In this document: positions 24,520-32,162 of the stretch, piece after piece
Position numbering within the stretch: the first letter of the stretch is position 1
Layout of the letters: each line of letters starts with the position of its first letter
Source of the DNA: M10-OD1-4 sp038061695
GTDB taxonomy: Bacteria > Patescibacteriota > Minisyncoccia > GWC2-36-17 > M10-OD1-4
Length of the DNA stretch: 35,658 nucleotides
NCBI GenBank assembly: GCA_038061695.1
Contig: JBBTYT010000009.1
Coordinates: forward strand, 1 to 35,658
Direction: 5' to 3'
Notes under the pieces: model-generated
The model's database searches: none
What the model saw: only the letters and a program-made list of their open reading frames with translations
Told to the model about the DNA's origin: nothing
Made by a program: the position numbers and the translations under genes

Positions 24520-26673
24520 ATGGATAAAACTCAATTTAAAAAAATAGTAAATAGGATGCCTCTCATAATGCTATGGAGGAGCTTTTTTCTAATCATTATT
24601 TTAGTGGTTGTTTTGAATTTTTTGTGGTTAACCCCTAATCTTAATTCTATAAAAGATAGAATATTTACTCATCAGGTTGAGATGGCGGAAAAAATAAAAT
24701 CAGATTTAAATTTTTTATTGACCAAGAGTGTTAATGATATAGCAATTGAGTTAACAATCTCTCCTTTTGTTGAGAGGGCATTATCAGGCAACTTGGATAA
24801 AGTGAGTCAGGATGAGGTATTGAATTTTTTGAGTAATAAGAGGTTTGTAAATGAAATTGTATTAATAGATAAAAACGGCAATGAAATATTGCAATCATTT
24901 AATGGTGTTGTTGTTAAGGGGGATGGTTTAAAAAATATTTCAGATAAAATTTTTTTTCAGCAAGCAATACAAAATGGTTCTTATGTCGGTTTTGTACATA
25001 ATATTGAAGGTTTAAAGCATAATATGATTGCTCTAAGAAAAGTTTCTTTTAATAATTCAAATTTTGAAGGTGTTGTATATGTCAGTATAAATATAAAGGA
25101 TGCTTTGATGGGGTATGCAAAAGAGGCGAATGATTATAATAATGAAAGAATGTATCTTTTTGATATATATGGATTTATTATTGATCATTATGATTCATCA
25201 AAGATTGGGGAATCTCTAGCAAGAATAGATTTAATAAAGAAGGCTTTTTGGTATAATAGAGAGTCCAAAAATGTAATAAATAGTATGACATATAGAGAGC
25301 ACGATTACACTTTTCCAGTTGTATACTTTAATGATAGCGGGGAGAAGATTCAGGCTACAATAAAATCGATAGGCGAGCTAGGCTTAGCTGTTGTCATTGA
25401 AGAATCTTACGCAAAGGCATGGATGGCGTGGCAAAATATACTTATGCTTTTTATCTTTGGTATTAGTATATTTACAATAGTTTCAATATTTTTAGTGAGG
25501 TATGGCATAAGGATAGTTCGTCTTTCAGATAATATTGAGTGGGAAAAGAGACAGACGGAGGCGATAGTTTCTAATCTTATTAGTGGTGTCATTCAGTATG
25601 ATATAAATTTTAGAATACTACTGATAAATCCAATGGCAGAAATAATTTTAGGAATTACAAGAGAAGATATATTTGGAAAAAAGGCAGATATAAACTTTTT
25701 GAAAGAGAGTGATAAGTATGACTCTCTGATGATGATTTTGTATCCTGAATCATTTGATGATATTGTGAAAATTCCAACTGAGAACGGTAAGCCTGTAGTA
25801 TTTGAGGTAAAAATAACAAAACCAAGAGAACTTGAACTTCAAGTAACAACAATTCCAACTTACGATAGAAGCGGTATTATAAGCGGTTATGTAAAAGTTT
25901 TGAGAGATATTTCCAGAGAGAAAGCGATATCAAGAACGAAATCAGAGTTTATTTCAATAGCGGCTCATCAATTAAGAACTCCGCTTTCTGCAATTAAGTG
26001 GATATTTAAAATGCTTATAGATGGTGATGTCGGAGCTATTTCAAGTGAGCAGAAGGAATTTTTACAGAAAGGATACTATTCCAATGAGAGGATAATCCAA
26101 CTTGTAGGTGATATGTTAAATGTGGCAAGAATAGAGGAGGGGAGGTTTGGTTACGAATTTTCCTATTTTGACATTTCAGAATTAATAAAGAAAAATATAG
26201 CCGAATATGAGCTTAAGGCCGAAGAGAAGAAGATAAAGATTTCTTTTATTAAAACAAGAGATAATATTAATCCTATTAAAATTGATTATGCAAGAATAGG
26301 TCTTGTTTTACAGAATCTCTTAGACAACGCTTTAAAATATACACAAAATGGAGGGAGTATATCTATAGAATTGGTAAGGTTGAATGATTCTTTTATAAGA
26401 GTCAGCATAAAAGATACAGGCGTTGGAGTACCAAAAGATCAAAGGGATAGATTATTTTCTAAATTCTTTAGGGGCTCAAATGTTATTAAGATGCAGACAG
26501 ATGGGACAGGATTAGGGCTTTTTATAGCAAAAAATATAATTAATAGACATGGCGGAGAAATTTGGGTTGATGTTGAAGATGGGAAAGGGACGACTTTTTT
26601 CTTTACCTTGCCGGTAGACGAATCTTTAATACCAGCAAAAGAAGAGAGTGTACATGATACAATATCAATATAG
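24520..26673 (+). CDS. Sensor histidine kinase: Cache, PAS, HisKA, HATPase_c
   Basis: 717 residues. TM1 is at about 15-38 and TM2 at about 305-330, flanking a double-Cache-like sensor (IDKNGNEI, LFDIYGFIIDHYD). A short linker leads to a PAS domain (VIQYDINFRILLINPMAEII, about 357-455). The H box SIAAHQLRTP carries His483. N box NLLDNALKYT, G1 DTGVGVP, FSKFFRGSN and G2 GTGLGLFIAKNI are complete. The C-terminus ends in a polar tail. The sensor half resembles the kinase-less protein at 1624-2793. It starts 4 bases after polA, so transcription may run on from there. Confidence 0.93.
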   Translation: MDKTQFKKIVNRMPLIMLWRSFFLIIILVVVLNFLWLTPNLNSIKDRIFTHQVEMAEKIKSDLNFLLTKSVNDIAIELTISPFVERALSGNLDKVSQDEVLNFLSNKRFVNEIVLIDKNGNEILQSFNGVVVKGDGLKNISDKIFFQQAIQNGSYVGFVHNIEGLKHNMIALRKVSFNNSNFEGVVYVSINIKDALMGYAKEANDYNNERMYLFDIYGFIIDHYDSSKIGESLARIDLIKKAFWYNRESKNVINSMTYREHDYTFPVVYFNDSGEKIQATIKSIGELGLAVVIEESYAKAWMAWQNILMLFIFGISIFTIVSIFLVRYGIRIVRLSDNIEWEKRQTEAIVSNLISGVIQYDINFRILLINPMAEIILGITREDIFGKKADINFLKESDKYDSLMMILYPESFDDIVKIPTENGKPVVFEVKITKPRELELQVTTIPTYDRSGIISGYVKVLRDISREKAISRTKSEFISIAAHQLRTPLSAIKWIFKMLIDGDVGAISSEQKEFLQKGYYSNERIIQLVGDMLNVARIEEGRFGYEFSYFDISELIKKNIAEYELKAEEKKIKISFIKTRDNINPIKIDYARIGLVLQNLLDNALKYTQNGGSISIELVRLNDSFIRVSIKDTGVGVPKDQRDRLFSKFFRGSNVIKMQTDGTGLGLFIAKNIINRHGGEIWVDVEDGKGTTFFFTLPVDESLIPAKEESVHDTISI

Positions 26674-26690
26674 TCGATCGTTTATATTTG

Positions 26691-26720
26691 TTGACAAGTA
26701 GAATTAAATCGCGTTAAGCT
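26691..26720 (+). promoter_or_regulatory. Candidate promoter of the DUF1858-ABC operon
   Basis: A perfect -35 TTGACA at 26691-26696 is followed after 18 bases by a weak -10 TAAGCT at 26715-26720. The -10 is poor, so the call is tentative; the position 40 bases before the first ATG is suitable. Confidence 0.4.
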
Positions 26721-26759
26721 AAGACTTCTTCTTAATTTTTTAAAAAAGATATTAAAAAT

Positions 26760-27047
26760 ATGAAAATTGTAAAAAAGAAAGTTAAAAAAATCGTTAAGAA
26801 GTCTGAAATTAAAAAGATAAAAAAAGTTGTTAAAAAATCCGTCGTAAAGATCCAGAATATAAAGAAGGAGATGACGATATCCGAAGTGGTCAAAAGATAT
26901 CCGCAAACGATCGAGGTCTTCTTTAATTATGGACTTCATTGCGTAGGTTGTTTTGCAGCTGATTTTGATACTATAGAATCAGGAGCAAGAACACATAATG
27001 TCAATGTAGAACATCTTTTATTTGATTTAAATCAAAAAACAGAATGA
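26760..27047 (+). CDS. DUF1858-like CxxC protein with lysine-rich N-terminal tail
   Basis: 95 residues. The C-terminal ~57 residues match the DUF1858 pattern: MTISEVVKRYPQTIEVFFNYG, then HCVGC (Cys61, Cys64), then FAADFDTIESGA. Such domains occur with hybrid-cluster or redox proteins and may bind metal or undergo thiol chemistry. The first ~38 residues are nearly all Lys, Val and Ile (repeated KKVKK-type units), an unusual tail that could bind nucleic acid or membrane. Translation could instead start at the Met before TISEVV, but the longer start fits the promoter spacing. Its stop overlaps the next ATG (ATGA), so it is coupled to the ABC ATPase. Confidence 0.82.
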   Translation: MKIVKKKVKKIVKKSEIKKIKKVVKKSVVKIQNIKKEMTISEVVKRYPQTIEVFFNYGLHCVGCFAADFDTIESGARTHNVNVEHLLFDLNQKTE

Positions 27048-27766
27048 GCAGTATTTTGGAGGTTAAGAATTTGTCGGTGAAATATAACAAAGTTAAGATT
27101 GTTGATAATATTTCATTTTCATTAGAGGAGGGGAAAACGCTTGCTTTATTAGGTCCTAATGGAGCTGGAAAGTCAACCATATTTAAGGCGATTTTAGGGC
27201 TCATTGATTATAAGGGAGAAATAAATTGGGGGAAGAAACCAAATATCGGATTTGTTCCTCAGAGATTTGACTTTGATAAAAGCATACCGATGACGGTATT
27301 AGAATTTATGCTTTTGCATGCAGATGTTAAATTTGGATTTTGGTTTCCTAAAAAAACTATTATAAATAGTATAAAAAAAGCGTTAGAGTCTGTTAATGCA
27401 GTAAGATATTTTGATAAAAGAATAGGCGAGTTATCGTCAGGAGAGTTCCAAAGAGTTTTGATAGCTAGGGCGATATTTAGAAATCCTAATATTCTGCTTT
27501 TTGATGAACCTACAGCAGATATAGATGTTGAGGGAGAGATGACAATATATCCTTTATTAAAAAAACTTGCAAAGGAGCTTTCTTTCACTCTTATTTTAAT
27601 ATCCCATGATTTAAATATTGTTTATGATTTTGCCGACGATGTTATATGTTTGAATAAGAAAATGATGTGTTCAGGAGCTCCAAAATCTGTTTTAACGCCA
27701 GAACAGCTTAATCAGCTTTACGGTGAGGGTGTTGGTTTTTATGTGCATCATGATCATAAACATTGA
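27044..27766 (+). CDS. ABC transporter ATP-binding protein (Zn/Mn, ZnuC/MntB type)
   Basis: 240 residues. Walker A GPNGAGKST (about residues 38-46), a Q-loop in FVPQRFDFD, signature LSSGEFQRV, Walker B ILLFDEPTADID and H-loop ISHDL are all present. The FVPQR segment and the C-terminal histidine-rich tail (VHHDHKH) are typical of zinc/manganese importers with an ABC-3 permease. It is coupled to the upstream CxxC protein and followed after 20 bases by the permease. No substrate-binding protein of the ZnuA/MntA type is in the operon, so it may be encoded elsewhere. Confidence 0.93.
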   Translation: MSSILEVKNLSVKYNKVKIVDNISFSLEEGKTLALLGPNGAGKSTIFKAILGLIDYKGEINWGKKPNIGFVPQRFDFDKSIPMTVLEFMLLHADVKFGFWFPKKTIINSIKKALESVNAVRYFDKRIGELSSGEFQRVLIARAIFRNPNILLFDEPTADIDVEGEMTIYPLLKKLAKELSFTLILISHDLNIVYDFADDVICLNKKMMCSGAPKSVLTPEQLNQLYGEGVGFYVHHDHKH

Positions 27767-27786
27767 TTTATTCTAAATGATAAAAT

Positions 27787-28539
27787 ATGGATATTAATGT
27801 AATCATAGTCTCTTTAATAGTTGGAATTACAGCATCTATTTTTGGCGTCTTTATAATTTTAAGAAGGCTCGCTTTAGTCTCAGATGTTTTATCGCACGTT
27901 GCTTTACCTGGAATGGCATTGTCTTTATTTTTTGGTATCAATGTTTTTTTTGGTGCTTTTACAGCATTAATTATAGCTGTTTTTGGAATTCATTTTATTG
28001 AGAAAAGATCAAAAACATCTCTTGAAACTATAGTGGGAATATTTTTTACAATGTCTCTGGCTTTGGGTATGGTATTTTTTGAGGATTCAGAGGTTTTAAT
28101 AGACGGTTTATTTGGGAACATAGAGAATGTTACAAGTCTTGATCTTTATCTTACCATTATAATAGGAGGGCTTATTATATTTTTAACGCTATTTTTCTTT
28201 AGAAATTTTGCACATATGACATTTTCTAAAGAGTTGGCGCAAAGCGAAGGATTTCCAGTCAGAAGACTAAATTTTATATTCTTGATTTTGCTTGCTTGCG
28301 TGATAGCTTTGGGTATTAAGGTAGTAGGAACATTACTTATGGGCGCTTTGACTATATTGCCAGTATCAATAGCAAAGAACATATCAGGAAGTCTTAGAAT
28401 GATGACCGTATTATCTTTATTTTTTGGGGTATTAATTACCATTTTAGGTCTCTTGGTTTCATCATTTTTTAGTATTCCGCTTAGTGCTACAATAATATTA
28501 TCAGGAGGTATTTTATTTATAATTTCTATCATAAAATAA
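27787..28539 (+). CDS. ABC-3 family metal permease (ZnuB/MntC type)
   Basis: 250 residues with about eight hydrophobic segments. Family hallmarks are RRLALVSDVLSHVALPGMAL near the N-terminus and the late stretch with KVVGTLLMGALTILPVSIAK. It would be the membrane channel of the transporter with the ATPase just upstream. The zinc or manganese specificity is an inference from family. The VanZ-like gene begins on the base right after the stop. Confidence 0.94.
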   Translation: MDINVIIVSLIVGITASIFGVFIILRRLALVSDVLSHVALPGMALSLFFGINVFFGAFTALIIAVFGIHFIEKRSKTSLETIVGIFFTMSLALGMVFFEDSEVLIDGLFGNIENVTSLDLYLTIIIGGLIIFLTLFFFRNFAHMTFSKELAQSEGFPVRRLNFIFLILLACVIALGIKVVGTLLMGALTILPVSIAKNISGSLRMMTVLSLFFGVLITILGLLVSSFFSIPLSATIILSGGILFIISIIK

Positions 28540-28908
28540 ATGAATCTCTTTTTTAAGAGCTGGTTACCGGTTTTATTATGGGGTTTTTTAATATTCTATT
28601 TATCATCAATTCCAAATCTTAAGAGTAGTTTTGAAGCAGATTTTATATTAAGAAAGTTTGCTCATATTTTTGAATATTTTATTTTAGCTGTTTTGGTTTT
28701 TAATGCGTGGTTAAAAACTTTTAAAAGACAGATAGATTTTAAAAAAATTGCTTTTTATGTATTTATCATAGCTTCTTTTTATGCAATTTCTGACGAATTT
28801 CATCAGAGTTTTGTTTTTGGCAGACACGGAGATATCAAAGATGTTTTTATGGACTCCATAGGAGTTTTATGTGGTGTAATTATTTTTTATTTTGGAAAGA
28901 AAAAATAA
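28540..28908 (+). CDS. VanZ-like family membrane protein
   Basis: 122 residues with four hydrophobic segments. The VanZ-like pattern is clear: WLPVLLWGFLIFYLSSIPN at the start, then RKFAHIFEYFILAVL and ISDEFHQSFVFGRHGDIKDV, with conserved H, E, D and R. The family is named after a teicoplanin-resistance gene, but most members have no known function; resistance should not be inferred. Its start abuts the permease stop, so it ends the operon. It is convergent with the DoxX-domain gene 15 bases away. Confidence 0.9.
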   Translation: MNLFFKSWLPVLLWGFLIFYLSSIPNLKSSFEADFILRKFAHIFEYFILAVLVFNAWLKTFKRQIDFKKIAFYVFIIASFYAISDEFHQSFVFGRHGDIKDVFMDSIGVLCGVIIFYFGKKK

Positions 28909-28923
28909 AATTAAAAAATCTTG

Positions 28924-29931
28924 TTATGCAATTTTTATTTTATGGTTTTGGATAAGTTTAAGTTTTTCTCCTGATCCAAATATAAATAGCATTACGACTA
29001 TAACAAGATGAGGTAAATGGCCAAAAAGCTCCAAAGGACCCATGAAAAATATTGGTATGCCGAATATGACTAATGCAATGACAGCATTTAATCTTGTGAC
29101 TATACCTAATATAAAAACAAGACCTAGTATAGATTCAACGAATCCTGCCGATAAAACAAATAAATAATCAGAGTACCAGTCTAGTCCTATATTTTGCATA
29201 AAATTCCAATTATATATATTTAAAAATGCTAGACCAAGTTCTGGTTCTAGTAATTTTTCTGTAAATCCTAATATTAATAAGTCTATGCCGATCATTAGTC
29301 GTAATATTGGTATGGCATATTTTTCATGAAGAAGAAAAAATCTATTTGAAAAATCACTGGATTTTGCCATTTTAAAGTGCGCTCTGCCGTATATTAAAGA
29401 AAAGATAGCTACTCCAAAAACCCAAATTGCTTCTAGTGTGTTTATTGGGCCAAGATATAAAAATATAAATGTCCAAAGGATTATCAGAAGAATAGATAGT
29501 AGTCTAACTCCAAAGCCAATTAAAAATCCAAAACCAATGAGAGCTTGGATTGCAATAAGGATAGATTTTAAAAATCCTAAGTCAGAAAGATTATCTGAGA
29601 ATAGGAATCCTTTGTATGAGGCTATGAGTAAGAAAAGACCAATTATAATAGAAAAAATTGATGCTATTTTATGTCCAAGGGAGTTTATTTTGTATTCTGT
29701 TTGCTTTGATTTTTTTGGAAGATATTTTTCAAGAAGTATCCCTACTAATATTATTATAGTTGTTATTATTAACCAAGCTGTTATATAAATGCCGGTAGGT
29801 TCTTGATTAACATACCCTATGATATTATTTTTATCTACGAACCATTTGACATGAGCTGAGACGATGGATGGTAAGATGAGAAAAGAAATTGCAAAACCGT
29901 AGATGGATATTTTAAAAAGTTTAAAAAACAT
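28924..29931 (-). CDS. Polytopic membrane protein with DoxX-like C-terminal domain
   Basis: 335 residues. An N-terminal helix (about 8-26) ends in SAHVKWF, probably a signal or anchor, followed by a lumenal stretch and about eight hydrophobic segments. The C-terminal ~130 residues have a DoxX-like repeat: IPILRLMIGIDLLILGFTEKL, FVESILGLVFILGIVTRLNAV and a last helix with HLPHLVIVVMLF. A weaker similar unit lies in the middle (FGVRLLSILLII), so the protein may have arisen by internal duplication. The function is unknown. It is separated from rplT upstream by a terminator, so it is likely transcribed on its own. Confidence 0.78.
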   Translation of the reverse strand: MFFKLFKISIYGFAISFLILPSIVSAHVKWFVDKNNIIGYVNQEPTGIYITAWLIITTIIILVGILLEKYLPKKSKQTEYKINSLGHKIASIFSIIIGLFLLIASYKGFLFSDNLSDLGFLKSILIAIQALIGFGFLIGFGVRLLSILLIILWTFIFLYLGPINTLEAIWVFGVAIFSLIYGRAHFKMAKSSDFSNRFFLLHEKYAIPILRLMIGIDLLILGFTEKLLEPELGLAFLNIYNWNFMQNIGLDWYSDYLFVLSAGFVESILGLVFILGIVTRLNAVIALVIFGIPIFFMGPLELFGHLPHLVIVVMLFIFGSGEKLKLIQNHKIKIA

Positions 29932-29990
29932 ATTTTTCTTTAGGTTTTAGATTGTAGTTGTTAGCTTTTAGAGCTATTATACCATACAAA

Positions 29991-30023
29991 CAAAAAAACC
30001 ATCTAACTAATAATTTAGACGGT
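29991..30023 (-). terminator. Intrinsic terminator of the smpB-ssrA-infC-rpmI-rplT cluster
   Basis: Stem 29998-30006 with 30015-30023 (one G-U pair), extended by A/T tracts. On the minus strand a T7 run follows. It lies 27 bases after the rplT stop. The plus strand also has T8, so it could stop transcription from either side. Confidence 0.85.
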
Positions 30024-30049
30024 TTTTTTTGTTCGAGTTTGTTTTTAGA

Positions 30050-30397
30050 TTATTTTGAGGCTTTTTGAACTATTTGTGAGAATATTTCAGGATTTTCCTG
30101 CCCTAAAGATGCTAGCATTTTTCTGTTTACAGTAATATTATTTTTAGTTAAACCTCCGATAAGTTTACTGTAAGTTGTTCCATTTGCTCTTGCCGCGGCA
30201 TTTATTTGAATATTCCAGAGTCTTCTAAAATCACCTTTCTTCTTTCTCCTATGAGCGAACATATAAGACCAAGCGTGGAGTGTTGCTTCTTTCATCTTAC
30301 CTAACTTAGAATTTCTACCCCACTTATATCCCTTTGTAGCCTTTCTTAGATTCTTTCTTCTTTTGTTGGCCATAACGCCTCTTTTAACTCTTGACAT
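30050..30397 (-). CDS. rplT: Ribosomal protein L20 (bL20)
   Basis: 115 residues, the usual size. Hallmarks are MSRVKRG, RRKNLRKATKGYKWGR and AHRRKKKGDFRRLWNIQINAAAR, followed by the C-terminal helix with LASLGQENPEIF. L20 is an early assembly protein of the large subunit and in E. coli also represses its operon by binding mRNA. It is the last gene of infC-rpmI-rplT, 20 bases after rpmI, and a terminator follows. Confidence 0.98.
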   Translation of the reverse strand: MSRVKRGVMANKRRKNLRKATKGYKWGRNSKLGKMKEATLHAWSYMFAHRRKKKGDFRRLWNIQINAAARANGTTYSKLIGGLTKNNITVNRKMLASLGQENPEIFSQIVQKASK

Positions 30398-30417
30398 AGC
30401 TTTTTTAAAATTTAAAT

Positions 30418-30606
30418 TTAGATTTGTTTAATTAATTTTTTTACATCGCTTAAATGAATATTTTGTTCAACATGTTTTCTTCTTGTTGCATTTCCATTCG
30501 CTCTTGCATTGAAATGATTTTGATTTGCCGCTCTTCTGACAAGTTTTTTATTTTTTGTCAATTTCATTCTCTTCGTAATAGATTTTCTTGTTTTTAATTT
30601 CCCCAT
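30418..30606 (-). CDS. rpmI: Ribosomal protein L35 (bL35)
   Basis: 62 residues, very basic. MGKLKTRKSITKRMKLTKNK is the L35 signature and HFNARANGNATRRKH follows the usual middle motif. It lies between infC (10 bases) and rplT (20 bases), the classic gene order, so it is surely co-transcribed and probably translationally coupled. Confidence 0.97.
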   Translation of the reverse strand: MGKLKTRKSITKRMKLTKNKKLVRRAANQNHFNARANGNATRRKHVEQNIHLSDVKKLIKQI

Positions 30607-30616
30607 CTTTTTATTA

Positions 30617-31153
30617 TTATTTTGATAATGTTATTGAGAAACCGGTAGGTAGACTTTTGAGTGGTTGTTCTGTTTTGTGTTTTGCCGTGATTAAGCTTAA
30701 GAATTTTTCAAATTTTCCTCTAGCAAATACTCTATTTGCTCTCTGCCTTCCTTTTAGAAACATCTCAACTCTTACTTTATTTCCATCTTCCAAGAATTCT
30801 TCAAGCTTTTTAATCTTTGTCATAGAGTCATGTTCAGAAGTTGCCAACCCTGTTTTTATGACTTTTAGCTCTGAAGTTTTCTGTTTGATTTTTTTTTCTT
30901 TACTAGCCTTTCCTTGTTGATAAAGATATTTTCCAAGACTTATTATCTTAACTACTGGAGGAACAGCATCTTTTGATATCTCTACAAGATCAAGCTCCGC
31001 TTGTTTTGCCATTTTTAGCGCTTCCTTTATTGAAATCACGCCAACATTATTTTCATTTTCATTTATAAGCCTAACTTCAGGAACCGTTATCTGTTCGTTT
31101 GATCTTGGTTTTGGTATTCTTGGTTCAAATTTTCTAAATGGTTTGTTAATAAT
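30617..31153 (-). CDS. infC: Translation initiation factor IF-3, likely AUU start
   Basis: The frame is open back to a stop at 31166-31168 and contains no ATG or GTG before the conserved NEQITVPEVRLINEN (residues about 19-33). A GTG at 31039 would cut off this conserved segment, so it is not the start. Two adjacent ATT codons (31153-31151 and 31150-31148) lie where IF-3 should begin, giving 177-178 residues. Rare AUU starts are the rule in infC and allow IF-3 to repress its own synthesis. The C-terminal domain, with GRQRANRVFARGKFEKFL, is complete. IF-3 binds the 30S subunit and checks start codons. The tmRNA ends 37 bases upstream. Confidence 0.92.
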   Translation of the reverse strand: MINKPFRKFEPRIPKPRSNEQITVPEVRLINENENNVGVISIKEALKMAKQAELDLVEISKDAVPPVVKIISLGKYLYQQGKASKEKKIKQKTSELKVIKTGLATSEHDSMTKIKKLEEFLEDGNKVRVEMFLKGRQRANRVFARGKFEKFLSLITAKHKTEQPLKSLPTGFSITLSK

Positions 31154-31189
31154 GTTTTTTATTTTTTAAATATTAATAATATTTCTATG

Positions 31190-31575
31190 TGGAGATGGCG
31201 AGAGTTGAACTCGCATCCAAAAAGTTTTTTAAAATACTTCTACAAACATAGTCTGTTTAAATTTTTCAAAACATTGGCTCTAAAGCTAGACAAAAAACCA
31301 AAGTTTCTATCCACTATTCCTTTATAACCTGCTGTGGAAGCAGATTACGCATCCCGATGATATAACACCCAAGCTCCACTTATCGGAAGTGAGTGGTTCG
31401 GATGGCGAAAGTTATATTAAACTCTCGCAAGAGCTAAAGGAGTGAATGCGTTTGCAAACAGAGCCTTTGTCTTTGAAAATAAGTCTGCACTTATCTTTTG
31501 AGGCAGTTTTATGAGTTACCACAGCTCAGTTTGCATATTTTAAAAAAGATCTCTTTGTCGAAGCCCTGCATCCCC
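31190..31575 (-). ncRNA. ssrA: tmRNA (SsrA)
   Basis: The 5' end is GGGGATGCAGGGCTTCGAC at 31575 downward. The 3' tRNA-like half has T arm GCGAG-TTCAACT-CTCGC and acceptor strand CATCTCC ending at 31191, which pairs with GGGGATG (one G-U). The discriminator A is at 31190; the next bases are CAT, so CCA is not encoded. Total length is about 386. The resume codon is GCA at 31455-31453 and the tag frame reads ANAFTPLALARV, then TAA at 31419-31417. tmRNA with SmpB rescues stalled ribosomes and tags the nascent chain. It lies 22 bases after the smpB stop on the same strand. Confidence 0.95.
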
Positions 31576-31597
31576 AAAAAATTGTGAATGATATCAG

Positions 31598-32047
31598 CTA
31601 ATTTTGTTCTTTTAGAATTCTATTAGCAGAACGCTTAAATTCTCGTTCTTTGATTTTCTCTCTTTTTTCAAACTTTTTTTGAGAGCGAACCAATGCGAAT
31701 TCAAGCTTTATCAAGCGTCCCTTAGTATATACAGAGATAGGTATTAATGTCAAGCCTTTTTCAGCTGTTTTTCCTATTAAATAAGATATCTCCTTTTTGC
31801 TTAAAAGAATTTTTCTTGCCCTTTCCTGGTCATAATTTTGAGGTGTATTTTTTGCTTGATAAGGTGATATGTGTGCCTTTATTAAAAAGACACCATCACT
31901 GGTTATTATTAAATATGAGCCACGCATATTTAAAAGACCATTTTTAATAGCTTTAACTTCAAATCCATATAAAACAATACCAGCTTCAAATTTATCAATA
32001 AGCTCATAATCAAATAATGCTTTTTTATTCTCTGCTAATCTTGGCAT
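31598..32047 (-). CDS. smpB: SsrA-binding protein SmpB
   Basis: 149 residues, normal length. Hallmarks: LAENKKALFDYELIDKFEAG, GFEVKAIKNG, GSYLIITSDGVFLIKAHISPY, and a basic tail with FEKREKIKEREFKR. SmpB binds the tRNA-like part of tmRNA and delivers it to stalled ribosomes. The tmRNA gene begins 22 bases downstream on the same strand, so the pair may be co-transcribed and processed apart. It is divergent from argS, with back-to-back promoters between. Confidence 0.97.
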   Translation of the reverse strand: MPRLAENKKALFDYELIDKFEAGIVLYGFEVKAIKNGLLNMRGSYLIITSDGVFLIKAHISPYQAKNTPQNYDQERARKILLSKKEISYLIGKTAEKGLTLIPISVYTKGRLIKLEFALVRSQKKFEKREKIKEREFKRSANRILKEQN

Positions 32048-32074
32048 TTTTTCTATTATTTTTTTTATATAATC

Positions 32075-32103
32075 ATAATATATTACGATAGATGATTTTA
32101 CAA
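32075..32103 (-). promoter_or_regulatory. sigma70-type promoter of smpB
   Basis: On the minus strand: -35 TTGTAA (32098-32103), 17-base spacer, -10 TATTAT (32075-32080). Transcription would begin near 32068, 20 bases before the smpB ATG. Confidence 0.55.
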
Positions 32104-32119
32104 ATAGAATTTATCTTTT

Positions 32120-32149
32120 TTGTATTATTATTAAATTATGCTATATAAT
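32120..32149 (+). promoter_or_regulatory. sigma70-type promoter of argS
   Basis: -35 TTGTAT at 32120-32125, 18-base spacer, perfect -10 TATAAT at 32144-32149. The expected start near 32156 leaves only about 7 bases of leader before the ATG at 32163. Confidence 0.55.
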
Positions 32150-32162
32150 AATTATTATTGAT

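Noticed and set aside
28540..28908. Glycopeptide-resistance gene because of the VanZ name
   Set aside because: No other van gene is present and VanZ-like proteins are widespread with unknown roles.
31190..31260. Separate tRNA gene
   Set aside because: The T arm and acceptor pair with the 5' end at 31575, so they belong to tmRNA.
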